This document shows positions 33,946 through 43,485 of a stretch of DNA of 64,000 nt, in pieces. A program made the position numbers and the translations under genes. The DNA lies in assembly GCF_042660675.1 (NCBI RefSeq), contig NZ_JBHSUL010000035.1, positions 1 through 64,000 of the forward strand, written 5' to 3'. Source of the DNA: Marinilactibacillus sp042660675. GTDB taxonomy: Bacteria > Bacillota > Bacilli > Lactobacillales > Carnobacteriaceae_A. Under the pieces are notes generated by a model that did not search any database, had not been told where the DNA came from, and saw only the letters and a program-made list of their open reading frames with translations. Position 1 is the first letter of the stretch, and the number at the start of each line of letters is the position of its first letter.

Positions 33946-36030
33946 TTAATTTTGAATCTCAACCATTCCAACGGTTTCTAGTGCACAGTCATTTGGAACT
34001 TCATTCAAAGAAATGACAGACAATTCCGGGAAATTAAATGCGATCAAGTTCTTCATAGCTGGTCTGATTTTAGGTGCAGTCAGCAGAACATGTGGAACGC
34101 CTTGAGCATTCAAAACGGTATGTTGTTGGTTGATACTATCAAATAACTTGGTCACCATCTGCGGTTGAAGTACAGGTATTGATCCCGCAGATGACTTTTG
34201 AACGCTTGTACTTAAAATTTCTTCTGTTTCAGGATGAACCGTTAATATATTTAATGTTCCTTGCTCATCAAGGTAAGGTTTGATGACCGTTCTTCTAAGT
34301 GACTGTCTAACGTATTCCGTTAATGTTTCATGATCTTTAGTTGTCTGGCCATAGTCTGCTAGCGTTTCTAATATTGTGACTAGATCGGTAATCGCAACGT
34401 CTTCTTGTAAAAGATTTTGCAAGACTTTTTGAACATCTCCTAATTGAAGGATATCTGGTATTAACTCATCTATAACCACATTGTATTGATCTTTGATTCC
34501 CTCAAGCAGCTCTTTAACTTCTTGTCTTCCAAGTAACTCATGTGCATTCTTTTTAATAACTTCTTTTAAATGCGTAATCAAGACAGTCAATGGATCTACG
34601 ACCGTAAAGTCATGTAATTCAGCTAATTCTTTGTTCTTATCTGTTACCCAAAGTGCATCCAATCCAAATGCTGGTTCAATGGCTGGAATACCTTCAAAAT
34701 CAAATGACTCATCTGCGCCACCGGGTTCTACAACAAGGAAACGATCTGTGTACAGTTCGCCGGCTGCTATCTCATTGCCCTTGATTTTAATAACATATTC
34801 GTTTTGTCCCATTTGCAGATTATCTCTTATTCTAATAGGGTTCAGCAAAATCCCTTTTTCAAATGATAACTGCTTTCGAACAGCAGCAATCTGATTCGTC
34901 AAATTGGATTCCTGATCTTCGTTTGCTAAAGGAATTAAGCCATATCCAATCTCAATAGAGATTCTATCCACTTGGAAACTGGATACCGAATCTTCCTCGC
35001 GGACGGCTGGCTGTTCACTTTCGACCATTTGTTGCTGCTTAACAAGGTCTTCTGCATCGTTTTTCTGACCTTCGTTAACCAAATATCCTGTTACACCTAA
35101 AGCTACTGAAAGCACAAGGAATGGAAATACTGGAAAACCGGGAATGATGGCAAATGCCACCATTAAAGCAGAAACAATGTACATAACTTGAGGAACGTTA
35201 AATAACTCTCTACCAATCGTATCTCCGAAACCCTTTTGGTTGGACGTTCTAGTTACGAGGATACCTGAAGCAACTGAAATTAATAGAGAAGGTATCTGAC
35301 TGACTAATCCATCCCCAATTGTTAGCTTACCGAACTGCTCAACTGCTTCAATAATTGTATAATTTCCTTGCATAGCATGGATTAAAATTCCACCGATTAA
35401 ATTTATGATTGTAATGACGATACCGGCAATGGCATCCCCTTTAACAAACTTACTAGCTCCATCCATCGCACCGTAAAAGTTTGCTTCTCTTTCTAAATTG
35501 GTTCTTCTAGTTTTTGCCTGTCCTTCGTCTATAAGCCCAGAGTTCAAATCTGCATCAATGGCCATTTGCTTACCCGGCATCGCGTCTAGAGTAAATCGTG
35601 CAGATACTTCAGCCACTCGGCTTGCACCGTTGGTTACAACCAGTACTTGCACAAGCACAATGATAATGAATAATATTGCACCAACAATGTAGTTGTTACC
35701 AGCAACGAAATTAGCAAAGGTATCAATAACTTGTCCTGCATTCCCTTCACTCAATATCAATCGGGTTGAACTGATATTAAGCCCTAGCCTGAACATAGTT
35801 GTAACTAACAACAACGTCGGGAAACTCAAAAAATCCAAGACGGAATGCGTGAATAATGTTAGCACGAGTATTGTGATGGCCAACGAAATATTCACTACTA
35901 ACAGTAGATCCATTATAAAGGTTGGCATAGGTATCATAATGATTCCTATAATGGAAACAACAACGAATGCTATGAAAATATTCAAATAATTGCCTATACC
36001 ATCTTTTCTCGTTGCTGACGTTTGATTCAT
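33946..36030 (-). CDS. flhA: Flagellar export gate protein FlhA
   Basis: Core of the type III export gate, about 694 residues. It has eight membrane segments in the first half and the FHIPEP-type motif region VSARFTLDAMPGKQMAIDADLNSGLID, then a cytoplasmic domain from about residue 350 that docks chaperone-substrate complexes. ATG 36030 sits seven bases after AGGAG; an overlapping GTG begins three bases earlier. It follows flhB directly and is followed by the sigma factor within a few bases. Confidence 0.95.
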   Translation of the reverse strand: MNQTSATRKDGIGNYLNIFIAFVVVSIIGIIMIPMPTFIMDLLLVVNISLAITILVLTLFTHSVLDFLSFPTLLLVTTMFRLGLNISSTRLILSEGNAGQVIDTFANFVAGNNYIVGAILFIIIVLVQVLVVTNGASRVAEVSARFTLDAMPGKQMAIDADLNSGLIDEGQAKTRRTNLEREANFYGAMDGASKFVKGDAIAGIVITIINLIGGILIHAMQGNYTIIEAVEQFGKLTIGDGLVSQIPSLLISVASGILVTRTSNQKGFGDTIGRELFNVPQVMYIVSALMVAFAIIPGFPVFPFLVLSVALGVTGYLVNEGQKNDAEDLVKQQQMVESEQPAVREEDSVSSFQVDRISIEIGYGLIPLANEDQESNLTNQIAAVRKQLSFEKGILLNPIRIRDNLQMGQNEYVIKIKGNEIAAGELYTDRFLVVEPGGADESFDFEGIPAIEPAFGLDALWVTDKNKELAELHDFTVVDPLTVLITHLKEVIKKNAHELLGRQEVKELLEGIKDQYNVVIDELIPDILQLGDVQKVLQNLLQEDVAITDLVTILETLADYGQTTKDHETLTEYVRQSLRRTVIKPYLDEQGTLNILTVHPETEEILSTSVQKSSAGSIPVLQPQMVTKLFDSINQQHTVLNAQGVPHVLLTAPKIRPAMKNLIAFNFPELSVISLNEVPNDCALETVGMVEIQN

Positions 36031-36053
36031 CACAATTCTCCTATTCTTTACGG

Positions 36054-37121
36054 TTAAATTTTATTTTTTTTAAGCTTCTCTGCTTGGAAAATCAAAGCAA
36101 GTATTTCCGCTATTGCTTGATATAATTCCATTGGAACGGGATCCCCCGGCTCAACATCTTTATATAATGCTCGAGCAAGCGGTCTGTTTTCAATCATAGG
36201 TACTTCATGTTCTTTAGCACGTTCTTTCATTCGCTGAGCCATAATATCTTGCCCTTTCGCTAAAACAATAGGCACATCATCTTTTGTTTGATCATAGCGG
36301 ATGGCAATGGCAAAGTGAGTTGGGTTTGTAATCACAACAGTTGCTTCATCAACATCACTGATCTTTCCACTCAATAGTTCACGATACCTTGCTTTACGCT
36401 GCGCTTTGACCTGAGGATCACCTTCCATATCCTTGAATTCATCCTTGATTTCTTGCATAGACATCATGAGTTCTTTTTTATGCGTATACCGTTGGAAGAG
36501 ATAATCCCCTACTCCTAATACTGCTAAAAAAATAGCGAGTACAAAGGCTAACCTAGATACCATACTAATCATAAAGGTGAAAATTCTAGGAGTCCCTATC
36601 CGACCGGCATTCATAATCATATTGGCTGAATCCTGAAGGGTCAATAAGGTAAATCCAATGACAATAAATAATTTAACTAAGTTTTTGATTAATCCAAATG
36701 CTGCTTTTTTTCCGAAAATGTTTTTGAATCCTGAAATAGGATTCAATTTCTTGAGACTAGGCTTCATGGGTTCAGCTGTAAACATAAATCCAACTTGAAC
36801 TAGATTTCCAATCACACCGGTCAGAAAGGCAATGATTAGAAAAGGAGCTGACAATACTAGAAAATAAAGCATAGCTTTCAATCCAATGTTTCCTAATTCG
36901 TTTTGAATATTTTCTACGTTGAATCCAATATGAAGCATATTATGTAAAAATACAAAAGAGCGCTGAAATACATAGGTAGATAACGCTGTAAAAGCTAGTG
37001 CAAAACTACCAAAGGATAAAGCAGAAGATAGATCCTGACTTTTAGGTACTTGTCCTTTTTTTCTGGCATCCCTCAGCTTTTTTGGGGTGGGTTTTTCTGT
37101 TTTACCATCTTTTTCTGACAC
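36054..37121 (-). CDS. flhB: Flagellar export switch protein FlhB
   Basis: The 355-residue export-gate protein opens DGKTEKPTPKKLRDARKKGQVPKSQDLSS (seen in parts), has four membrane segments and the autocleavage motif NPTH in VVITNPTHFAIA near residue 265. Cleavage between Asn and Pro switches export from hook to filament substrates. The length and order after fliR match Bacillus. Confidence 0.95.
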   Translation of the reverse strand: MSEKDGKTEKPTPKKLRDARKKGQVPKSQDLSSALSFGSFALAFTALSTYVFQRSFVFLHNMLHIGFNVENIQNELGNIGLKAMLYFLVLSAPFLIIAFLTGVIGNLVQVGFMFTAEPMKPSLKKLNPISGFKNIFGKKAAFGLIKNLVKLFIVIGFTLLTLQDSANMIMNAGRIGTPRIFTFMISMVSRLAFVLAIFLAVLGVGDYLFQRYTHKKELMMSMQEIKDEFKDMEGDPQVKAQRKARYRELLSGKISDVDEATVVITNPTHFAIAIRYDQTKDDVPIVLAKGQDIMAQRMKERAKEHEVPMIENRPLARALYKDVEPGDPVPMELYQAIAEILALIFQAEKLKKNKI

Positions 37122-37155
37122 AGCTCTTCACCTCTTTTGTATCTTGGATCAGTTT

Positions 37156-37914
37156 TTAACTGGATAAGGATTGAATAAATTCATTCATGTATTGAATCAT
37201 TTCAGGAAATACGCCAGAAATGTTTTCTATTAGCATAGGTAAGAAAAAAAACATAAATACCAGGCTTAAAAGAATCTTCATAGGTATGCCTAAAACGAGT
37301 ACGTTTACTTGAGGAACCGTTCTTGAAATCAGAGCAAGGGTTAACTCAGATAATAGTGCAACAATGACAAACGGAATGGCTAGATTAATTGCCACTTCAA
37401 AGACATGTCCAAAAATTTTAACCATTCCTTCTACTCCAAACTGAGTAAAAGAAGTCTGGTCAAGCGGTACATAGTCAAATGATTGTACAAGACTTCTTAT
37501 AACATAGTGATGGATGTTTGAGATAAAGAATATCCCAATTGAGATCCAGTAATAAATTCTTCCGAAGTTTGATGCACTTACACCAAGTGAAGGGTCATAG
37601 AGTTGCCCCATTGAAAACCCAACTTGAAAGTCTACTAGCGTCCCGGCAATATCGACAGCTGTAAAGAATAAAACGGTTATATACCCTAAAGCCATTCCAA
37701 TAAAAAGTTCTTTTACACCAATGAATAAAAACATTCCTAATGTAAAAGGCACTGTAATAGGATCAATGACGCTCATCACGGTAAAGGTTAAGGCAAAAGA
37801 TAGCCCTAACTTTGAAACGTTTGGAAAAGCCGAATTTGAGAATCCAGGGCTCAAGGTCATAAAAGTAGATATTCGAATTAGAATTAATAAAAAATGTTGA
37901 ACTTCTTCTATCAT
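37156..37914 (-). CDS. fliR: Flagellar export protein FliR
   Basis: The 252-residue membrane protein has about six hydrophobic segments and the family signature near VDFQVGFSMGQLYDP. It forms the export-gate core with FliP and FliQ and lies directly after fliQ with a six-base gap. Confidence 0.93.
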   Translation of the reverse strand: MIEEVQHFLLILIRISTFMTLSPGFSNSAFPNVSKLGLSFALTFTVMSVIDPITVPFTLGMFLFIGVKELFIGMALGYITVLFFTAVDIAGTLVDFQVGFSMGQLYDPSLGVSASNFGRIYYWISIGIFFISNIHHYVIRSLVQSFDYVPLDQTSFTQFGVEGMVKIFGHVFEVAINLAIPFVIVALLSELTLALISRTVPQVNVLVLGIPMKILLSLVFMFFFLPMLIENISGVFPEMIQYMNEFIQSLSS

Positions 37915-37920
37915 AGTCGA

Positions 37921-38184
37921 TCACAATCCTGCTATGATATCAAACATACGCTCGGTAAAAGCCATCAATGTATTTAGCATAAATGTTCCTAAAAGAACTA
38001 ACGTCAATAAAATAGCGAATAATTTAGGAACGAAGCTTAAGGTTTGTTCCTGAATTTGAGTAGTAGCCTGAAGTATACTGACAACCAGACCGATGACAAG
38101 TGCAATAATCAATACTGGTGCGCCCACTCGCAGCATGACCAGAAAGGCATCCTGCAATACATCTAAAACATTTTGTGTTGTCAT
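37921..38184 (-). CDS. fliQ: Flagellar export protein FliQ
   Basis: An 87-residue protein with two membrane segments, of the size and pattern of FliQ (APVLIIALVIGLVVSILQATTQIQEQTLSF). It assembles in the FliPQR channel. It lies between fliP and fliR. Confidence 0.95.
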   Translation of the reverse strand: MTTQNVLDVLQDAFLVMLRVGAPVLIIALVIGLVVSILQATTQIQEQTLSFVPKLFAILLTLVLLGTFMLNTLMAFTERMFDIIAGL

Positions 38185-38211
38185 TTAAACGGTCCTTTCC
38201 TCGTCAGATAA

Positions 38212-38877
38212 TTAATAGAAACTGCTAATCAGTGATTCAACCACTAGATACCATCCATCCACCATTACAAACAGTAACAATTTAAATGGTAGAGAAATCA
38301 TTACTGGAGACAACATAAACATCCCCATCGACATTAAAATACTGGCGACAACAACATCAATCACTAGAAATGGAATGAAAATTAAAAATCCAATTGTGAA
38401 TGCTGTTCTTAATTCACTAATTGAGAACGCTGGGATAATGGTTGTTAATGGAAGATCTTGGGGTGTTTCCGGGTAATCATCACCCGACAATTCAACGAAC
38501 AATTCCAAGTCGCTCGTTCTAGTCTGATCAAGCATAAAATTCTTTATCGGTACTTCTGCCTCATAAAAAGCTTCTTCCCGAGTCAGCTCGCCTTCCATCA
38601 TAGGAGTTAACGCAACATCATTCACTTCTTGATAAACGGGTCTCATTACGAACAAGGATAAGAACAAGGCTAATCCGACTAATACCTGATTCGGAGGAGT
38701 TTGTTGTGTTCCTAATGCGTTTCTAGTAAAAGACAAGACAATAATTGTTCTCGTGAAACTTGTCGTCAGGACTAAAAAGGATGGAATTAATGCTACGATT
38801 ACTAGAAGCAGGTACAAATCGATGACTTCTGAAGAATCACCCGTATTTGAAACTATTTCTACTAAATTATCAATCAT
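38212..38877 (-). CDS. fliP: Flagellar export protein FliP
   Basis: The 221-residue membrane protein has no cleavable signal peptide, as in Bacillus FliP. Signatures are FTRTIIVLSFTRNALGTQQTPPNQVL and the C-terminal MSMGMFMLSPVMISLPFKLLLFV region. It forms most of the export-gate pore. Confidence 0.95.
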   Translation of the reverse strand: MIDNLVEIVSNTGDSSEVIDLYLLLVIVALIPSFLVLTTSFTRTIIVLSFTRNALGTQQTPPNQVLVGLALFLSLFVMRPVYQEVNDVALTPMMEGELTREEAFYEAEVPIKNFMLDQTRTSDLELFVELSGDDYPETPQDLPLTTIIPAFSISELRTAFTIGFLIFIPFLVIDVVVASILMSMGMFMLSPVMISLPFKLLLFVMVDGWYLVVESLISSFY

Positions 38878-38892
38878 CTATTCAATCCTTTC

Positions 38893-39279
38893 TTAATCCT
38901 TGTTAAAAGAATCATTGTACTTCGATTTGAGCTGTTCTAACAACTCTTTCAAATTTCCCGAGAACTTCTTTGTATCAGATACTTCTGTAATTGCAGTCTT
39001 CTGTTGAAAAATTCTTTGCTGTATATCTTCTTTTTCTTCTTGCGTAAATTCTTTAATAACTTCACTACTATGATCGCTGAAACTCATTAAGAAATATTGA
39101 GAACCCACTTGAACGATACAGAGTGAGGAATTCTTTGACACAGGTACGCGCTCAATGATTTTGATTGCCTTGCTTCTCACTTGATTGATCTTATTCAGTT
39201 TCTTCAACAAGTAATTTGCAAGTACAATGATAAATATTAAAGCGACAACCATTTGAAAAAATTGTCCAAGTTCTAGCAT
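38893..39279 (-). CDS. fliO: Flagellar biosynthesis protein FliO/FliZ-like
   Basis: A 128-residue protein with one N-terminal membrane segment (about 8-24) and a small cytoplasmic domain (IKIIERVPVSKNSSLCIVQVG). FliO proteins help assemble the FliPQR core. There is no N-terminal signal-plus-extracellular domain as in Bacillus FliZ, so it is a short FliO form. The place before fliP supports it. Confidence 0.82.
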   Translation of the reverse strand: MLELGQFFQMVVALIFIIVLANYLLKKLNKINQVRSKAIKIIERVPVSKNSSLCIVQVGSQYFLMSFSDHSSEVIKEFTQEEKEDIQQRIFQQKTAITEVSDTKKFSGNLKELLEQLKSKYNDSFNKD

Positions 39280-39312
39280 TTCATTCCCCTTCTCTGTTTC
39301 ACAAAACTCTTC

Positions 39313-39804
39313 TTAATTTTGAGTCAGTATATTGGTGATATAAACATTATCGATCAAGTCACTACCAAAGGACTGATTAATACGTTCTTTAATATCTCTC
39401 TTTAAAACAAATGAGTCATCTTCTCTTTCTAAAAGAGAGTCAATACTCTCATTTGAAACGACGTAAATCACTGAGTCTCGTACTTTTGCTATATCCTGAT
39501 TGATCAGTACTTCTGCATTATCAGCAAAACTACTGACGGATACTTCTAATTTAACCATAGCGGTATTTCGACCACTACCATCTTCAACATTAATCAAAAA
39601 TTCCTCAAGTGGAACCTGTACTTCTACTGGTTCAGGCTCTTTCATTAAATTGCTAATGATTGGAATGTTTTCTGAATCTTTTAATATTATAAAGCCTACT
39701 ACTCCAGCTAACGCTAGAACAACAGTGACTAGTATAATAATGATGATTTTGCTTTTACCACCTTTATTTTTACTATTCGTTTGTGTCGTTTGGTTCTCTG
39801 CCAC
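39313..39804 (-). CDS. fliL: Flagellar basal-body protein FliL
   Basis: The 163-residue single-pass protein (membrane segment about 20-41) has an extracellular domain with FLINVEDGSGRNTAMVKL and a C-terminal IKERINQSFG stretch. FliL surrounds the stators and affects torque. The start is GTG 39804, within the 3' end of motB, with AAGGAAG upstream. The overlap with motB is 32 bases. Confidence 0.88.
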   Translation of the reverse strand: MAENQTTQTNSKNKGGKSKIIIIILVTVVLALAGVVGFIILKDSENIPIISNLMKEPEPVEVQVPLEEFLINVEDGSGRNTAMVKLEVSVSSFADNAEVLINQDIAKVRDSVIYVVSNESIDSLLEREDDSFVLKRDIKERINQSFGSDLIDNVYITNILTQN

Positions 39805-40582
39805 TGTCTACTTCCTTTCTATCCTTGTGCATGATAATAATATTTACTCGACGATTCAACGCTCTATTCTCTGCTGAATCGTTTGGAACTACAGGCGCAT
39901 ATTCTCCGTAACCTTTCGCTGAAAGGCGACTTGGAGTCAGTCCACTTTCTTCACTTAAATACCTTAATACGGACACTGCTCGTCCAGTAGATAGTTCCCA
40001 GTTACTTGGGAACTGTGCTGAATTCATCGGAACGTCATCGGTATAGCCTTCTATAATCATACTATTATCAAATAAATCGAACAGCCCCGATAATGTCGTC
40101 AGTGTTTCTTCACCAGACGTTGTTATATTGGAACTCCCAGATGTAAATAGAATCGACTCTTGAATATCAATATAGACACCATCAGCATCTCTAGATATAG
40201 TTAGATCTGACTCAATGCCTTGCTCCAACATATACTCATTAGCCGTTTCGTAAAGTTCCTGTACTTCTAGCGGTATGGCATTTGGGTCACTTGTTGCTTC
40301 AACATCTGGTGCTGGAAGATCAGCTATGTCGGCTTGTTCGATATCCACATTATTTAAATCCGTAATCGAACGACCATCACTTTCCAGAATAGAATCGTTT
40401 GAGCTACCTGCTAGAGCCATTCTCAGTGATTCTGCTACTTCCTTGAATTTTTCTTCACTAACAGCAGACATTGAAAAAAGCAAAATAAAGAAGGTCAGTA
40501 ATAAAGACATTAGATCGGAATAGGTTGTCATCCAAGCAGGAGCGCCTCCTCCTCCACTTGGTTTTTTTACTTTTCTAGCCAT
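39773..40582 (-). CDS. motB: Flagellar stator protein MotB-type
   Basis: The 269-residue protein has one membrane segment with the ion-binding Asp in TYSDLMSLLLTFFILLF (about residue 22) and a C-terminal OmpA-like peptidoglycan-binding domain (SAKGYGEYAPVVPN and NRRVNIII). It anchors the stator to the wall. The membrane segment is MotS-like as well as MotB-like, so the ion used cannot be settled from sequence. Confidence 0.9.
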   Translation of the reverse strand: MARKVKKPSGGGGAPAWMTTYSDLMSLLLTFFILLFSMSAVSEEKFKEVAESLRMALAGSSNDSILESDGRSITDLNNVDIEQADIADLPAPDVEATSDPNAIPLEVQELYETANEYMLEQGIESDLTISRDADGVYIDIQESILFTSGSSNITTSGEETLTTLSGLFDLFDNSMIIEGYTDDVPMNSAQFPSNWELSTGRAVSVLRYLSEESGLTPSRLSAKGYGEYAPVVPNDSAENRALNRRVNIIIMHKDRKEVDSGREPNDTNE

Positions 40583-40603
40583 TTAATCCCTCTTTTAAAC
40601 TCA

Positions 40604-41404
40604 TTATCTTTCCGGAACTGCTACAGGTGCTTCAACCTCTTCAACTTTTTTAAGGTCTTTCATTGAAATAAAGCTTTGTAGTTTTTGTTCGATGACCCTA
40701 GGATTCTCACCCTTTTGAAGAGACATAATTCCTTCTAGAATCATTTCATTTGTTTTCAACTCTATCGAGGTTTGCATTTGCAAGTTCTTAGCTATCGGTA
40801 AGAATACAATATTCGCCATAAAACTACCGTAGAAGGTAGTCAATAGAGCTGTAGCCATTCCAGCACCAATCATAGAAGGATCTTGAAGATCTCCTAGCAT
40901 AGCGATAAGGCCAACTAATGTACCAATCATCCCGAAAGCAGGAGCATATTCTCCCCATTTTAAGAACACTTCGTGACCAACTGAGTGTCGTTCTTCTGTT
41001 TGTTCAAGTTGAACCGTTAATAATTCTCTGATGGTGTCTTCGTCTGAACCATCAACCACCATTTCTAAACCGTACTTAAGCAGGGGATATTGTATTTCTT
41101 TAATATCCGCTTCAATTGCCAAAATACCTTCTACTCTAGATTTTTTTGTAATTTCGATGATTTTATCAATCAACGCTATACGATCGTTATCTGGTGTCAT
41201 TAGTAATTTTTTCATTAAACCAGGTACTTTTTTCATCGTATCAATTGGAAAACTAATCAGTAATGCACAGAAAGATCCAAATAAAGTAATAATGAGTGAC
41301 GGTGCATCGAAAAATCGCATCAATGATCCACTAGATGACATAGCATATAAGATTAAACCTATACCTACAATCATTCCAATAATGGGTAATAAACTTCTTT
41401 TCAT
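40604..41404 (-). CDS. motA: Flagellar stator protein MotA-type
   Basis: The 266-residue four-pass membrane protein shows the cytoplasmic loop and the motif KWGEYAPAFGMIGTLVGLIAML, with a Pro-containing stretch for torque generation. It forms the ion channel with MotB. The N-terminal FDAPSLIITLFGSFCALLI resembles MotP, the sodium-type stator of alkaliphiles. It overlaps flbD by four bases (ATGA). Confidence 0.9.
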   Translation of the reverse strand: MKRSLLPIIGMIVGIGLILYAMSSSGSLMRFFDAPSLIITLFGSFCALLISFPIDTMKKVPGLMKKLLMTPDNDRIALIDKIIEITKKSRVEGILAIEADIKEIQYPLLKYGLEMVVDGSDEDTIRELLTVQLEQTEERHSVGHEVFLKWGEYAPAFGMIGTLVGLIAMLGDLQDPSMIGAGMATALLTTFYGSFMANIVFLPIAKNLQMQTSIELKTNEMILEGIMSLQKGENPRVIEQKLQSFISMKDLKKVEEVEAPVAVPER

Positions 41405-41604
41405 TCTTGTACCTCCAGTGACTGGTTGTAAATCTGTTTTTTATACTCTATAATTTTATTCTTAACTAGCTCTGGAGACTCTTGAACCCATAAAGTTTTT
41501 TGATCTGTTAATGTAATGAGTGTGTCGTATTCGCGTTCAATCTTGTATATCAAATCAGAATTTAAATAAAACTCTTTGCCGATCAGAGACTTCAATAAAA
41601 TCAT
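41401..41604 (-). CDS. FlbD/SwrD-like small flagellar protein
   Basis: A 67-residue cytoplasmic protein with the FlbD pattern (LNSDLIYKIE then TLITLTDQKTLWVQES, then KIIEYKKQIY). In Bacillus the homologue SwrD increases flagellar motor power. Its place between the hook gene and motA matches. It shares the ATGA overlap with motA. Confidence 0.8.
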   Translation of the reverse strand: MILLKSLIGKEFYLNSDLIYKIEREYDTLITLTDQKTLWVQESPELVKNKIIEYKKQIYNQSLEVQE

Positions 41605-41650
41605 AAGGTACCTTCTTTCTACAGGCTTAGTTAAGTGTTACGAGTTAAAA

Positions 41651-42535
41651 TTAACGTTTAAGGTTGATTAATTCTTGAAGCATTTCATCAGAAGTTGTAA
41701 TACTACGAGAGTTAGCTTGGTAAGCTCTACTCGTTACAATCATTTCTGTGAATTCACTTGCTAAGTCAACGTTAGACATTTCGTTGAATCCTGAGCGAAC
41801 AAGACCGTATCCGTCTTCTCCTGGAGCACCTGCCGAAGGCGCACCTGAGTTACTTGTAGCGTTGTACATATTGTTTCCTGTTTTTTCCAGACCATCTGGG
41901 TTAGTAAAGTTTGTTAAAGCTAGCCTTCCTAGCACGTAAGTATTTCCATCACTGTATGTAGCTTTGATTGTTCCTGTATTATCAATGTTATAGTCTTGTA
42001 ACGTTAAGTCCCCCATTGTTTGATTGATTGTTATTGGATTTTTTGGTGCATTTTCAAAGTCTTCAATTTGACTGTACGCAGCTTCAGTTGTATTTGCTGG
42101 TGCAACATAACCCATTACTTTATAGCCATTTGCAGTTGTCAGATTTCCACCGTTATCTAGGTAAAAATTTCCATCACGTGTATAACTAACGCTCTCAGCT
42201 CCGCCATTTTCACTAACCATAAAAAATGAGTTATCTCCATTTTGAATCGCAAAATCTAGGCTACGTCCTGAATATTGTAGTGATCCGCCTTGCATTAACA
42301 TACCAGTAGATGCAACTTGTGTACCAAGACCAACTTGTTGCGCATTGATACCACCGCGTCCGTTTGCATTTGGTCCTTGAGCAGAAGCGTTTGTCTGTGA
42401 AATCATATCTTGGAAAGTAACTTTTTGTGATTTGAATCCCATAGTATTTACGTTTGCAATGTTATTAGAGATAACATCCATTTTAGTTTGTTGACCTTTC
42501 ATTCCTGTAATACCTGAGTACAATGACTTTAACAT
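41651..42535 (-). CDS. flgE: Flagellar hook protein FlgE
   Basis: The 294-residue protein begins LKSLYSGITGMKGQQTKMDV and ends ANSRSITTSDEMLQELINLKR, the hook-type terminal helices. It is short because it has a small central domain. I start at ATG 42535 with AGGAGG nine bases upstream; the ORF runs 21 codons further without a site. It is exported and capped by FlgD. Confidence 0.93.
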   Translation of the reverse strand: MLKSLYSGITGMKGQQTKMDVISNNIANVNTMGFKSQKVTFQDMISQTNASAQGPNANGRGGINAQQVGLGTQVASTGMLMQGGSLQYSGRSLDFAIQNGDNSFFMVSENGGAESVSYTRDGNFYLDNGGNLTTANGYKVMGYVAPANTTEAAYSQIEDFENAPKNPITINQTMGDLTLQDYNIDNTGTIKATYSDGNTYVLGRLALTNFTNPDGLEKTGNNMYNATSNSGAPSAGAPGEDGYGLVRSGFNEMSNVDLASEFTEMIVTSRAYQANSRSITTSDEMLQELINLKR

Positions 42536-42640
42536 TTGAATTCCTCCTATTGTTTCTTGTGTTTTTATTTTGATTATATGTCTGTCAGAAGTCTCCATAT
42601 CAGTCGGTCAATGGAGCGCAGCCTCTTTTCAGTCCAGCTA

Positions 42641-43036
42641 CTATATCTTCTCTTTCTTGACTTGAATGGCACTATCTATATTGGTCACTTCGTTCATTTC
42701 ATTCGACTTTAGAGCTGTTATGACTTTACGATTTTGAATACTTGCAATGAGTGCCATATCATCATATAAAATCAGTGACTGTTTGGAACCTTTATCAGCT
42801 AAAGTTTGAACGGCTTCATCCAGTCTAGTCATATCTTGTTCGTTCAAAGTGAAACCATGTTGATCTAGTCTTTTCTGAGCATGATTGGAAAAGGTTACTC
42901 GAGTTTCTCCGTCAACCTTTTTCAAAGCATCTTCTATAAATGTCCCAAATTGTCGATCAACTGCTTGCGTTTTATGGCTCACTTTATTTTCATTAAAATT
43001 ATTTTGAATAGAACGATGCGGTAACTTTTCAATCAT
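42641..43036 (-). CDS. Flagellar operon protein, TIGR02530-type
   Basis: A 131-residue cytoplasmic protein with the conserved region FSNHAQKRLDQHGFTLNEQDM (seen in parts) and IASIQNRKVITALKSNEM near the C-terminus. Such proteins lie next to flgD and flgE in many Firmicutes, and their role is unclear. It follows flgD by one base. Confidence 0.8.
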   Translation of the reverse strand: MIEKLPHRSIQNNFNENKVSHKTQAVDRQFGTFIEDALKKVDGETRVTFSNHAQKRLDQHGFTLNEQDMTRLDEAVQTLADKGSKQSLILYDDMALIASIQNRKVITALKSNEMNEVTNIDSAIQVKKEKI

Positions 43037-43037
43037 C

Positions 43038-43463
43038 TTATGCGCCTACTTCGATGATACTATTGAGTGAATACTGTGCACCATTAACTTGAATGGTCGC
43101 ATAACCATTGTCGAATCGAACTTTTTCGACTGCTCCAGATACAAGCTGGTCTGCATCCGTTTTTAGTGTCACTTCTTTCCCTACCATACTTAAAGCTTGC
43201 TGCTGCTGGGTCATCAACATCGTTGTTTGCATTGTTTCAGTGAGTTCTTGCATCTGGTTCAACATACCAAACTGGACCATCTGTCCAATATAGTCAGTTT
43301 CGTTGCCACCACCGCCGCTACCGCCGTCAAGTGAAGGCATACTCATCGCTTTAGAGATAATCATTAGAAATTGTTCCATATCTAAATCTGAATTCTGTTT
43401 CGTATCAGCTTCTGGTGTAATCTGGTTCAGTGAACCAATCGTCATTTGAGGAGGGACGATCAT
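43038..43463 (-). CDS. flgD: Flagellar hook-capping protein FlgD
   Basis: The 141-residue protein has the FlgD pattern MEQFLMIISKAMS, then DYIGQMVQFGMLNQMQEL and MVGKEVTLKTDADQLVSG. It is the scaffold for hook polymerisation and is removed later. It is shorter than FlgD of Gram-negative bacteria but similar to other Firmicutes. Confidence 0.92.
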   Translation of the reverse strand: MIVPPQMTIGSLNQITPEADTKQNSDLDMEQFLMIISKAMSMPSLDGGSGGGGNETDYIGQMVQFGMLNQMQELTETMQTTMLMTQQQQALSMVGKEVTLKTDADQLVSGAVEKVRFDNGYATIQVNGAQYSLNSIIEVGA

Positions 43464-43485
43464 ATTTTTCGCTCCTTTCTATATG

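Noticed and set aside
34493..34894. 133-codon plus-strand frame opposite flhA
   Set aside because: Shadow of flhA with a Ser/Pro-rich product; no sign of a gene.
41031..41453. 140-codon plus-strand frame opposite motA
   Set aside because: Antisense to motA and with no ribosome site or recognisable domain.
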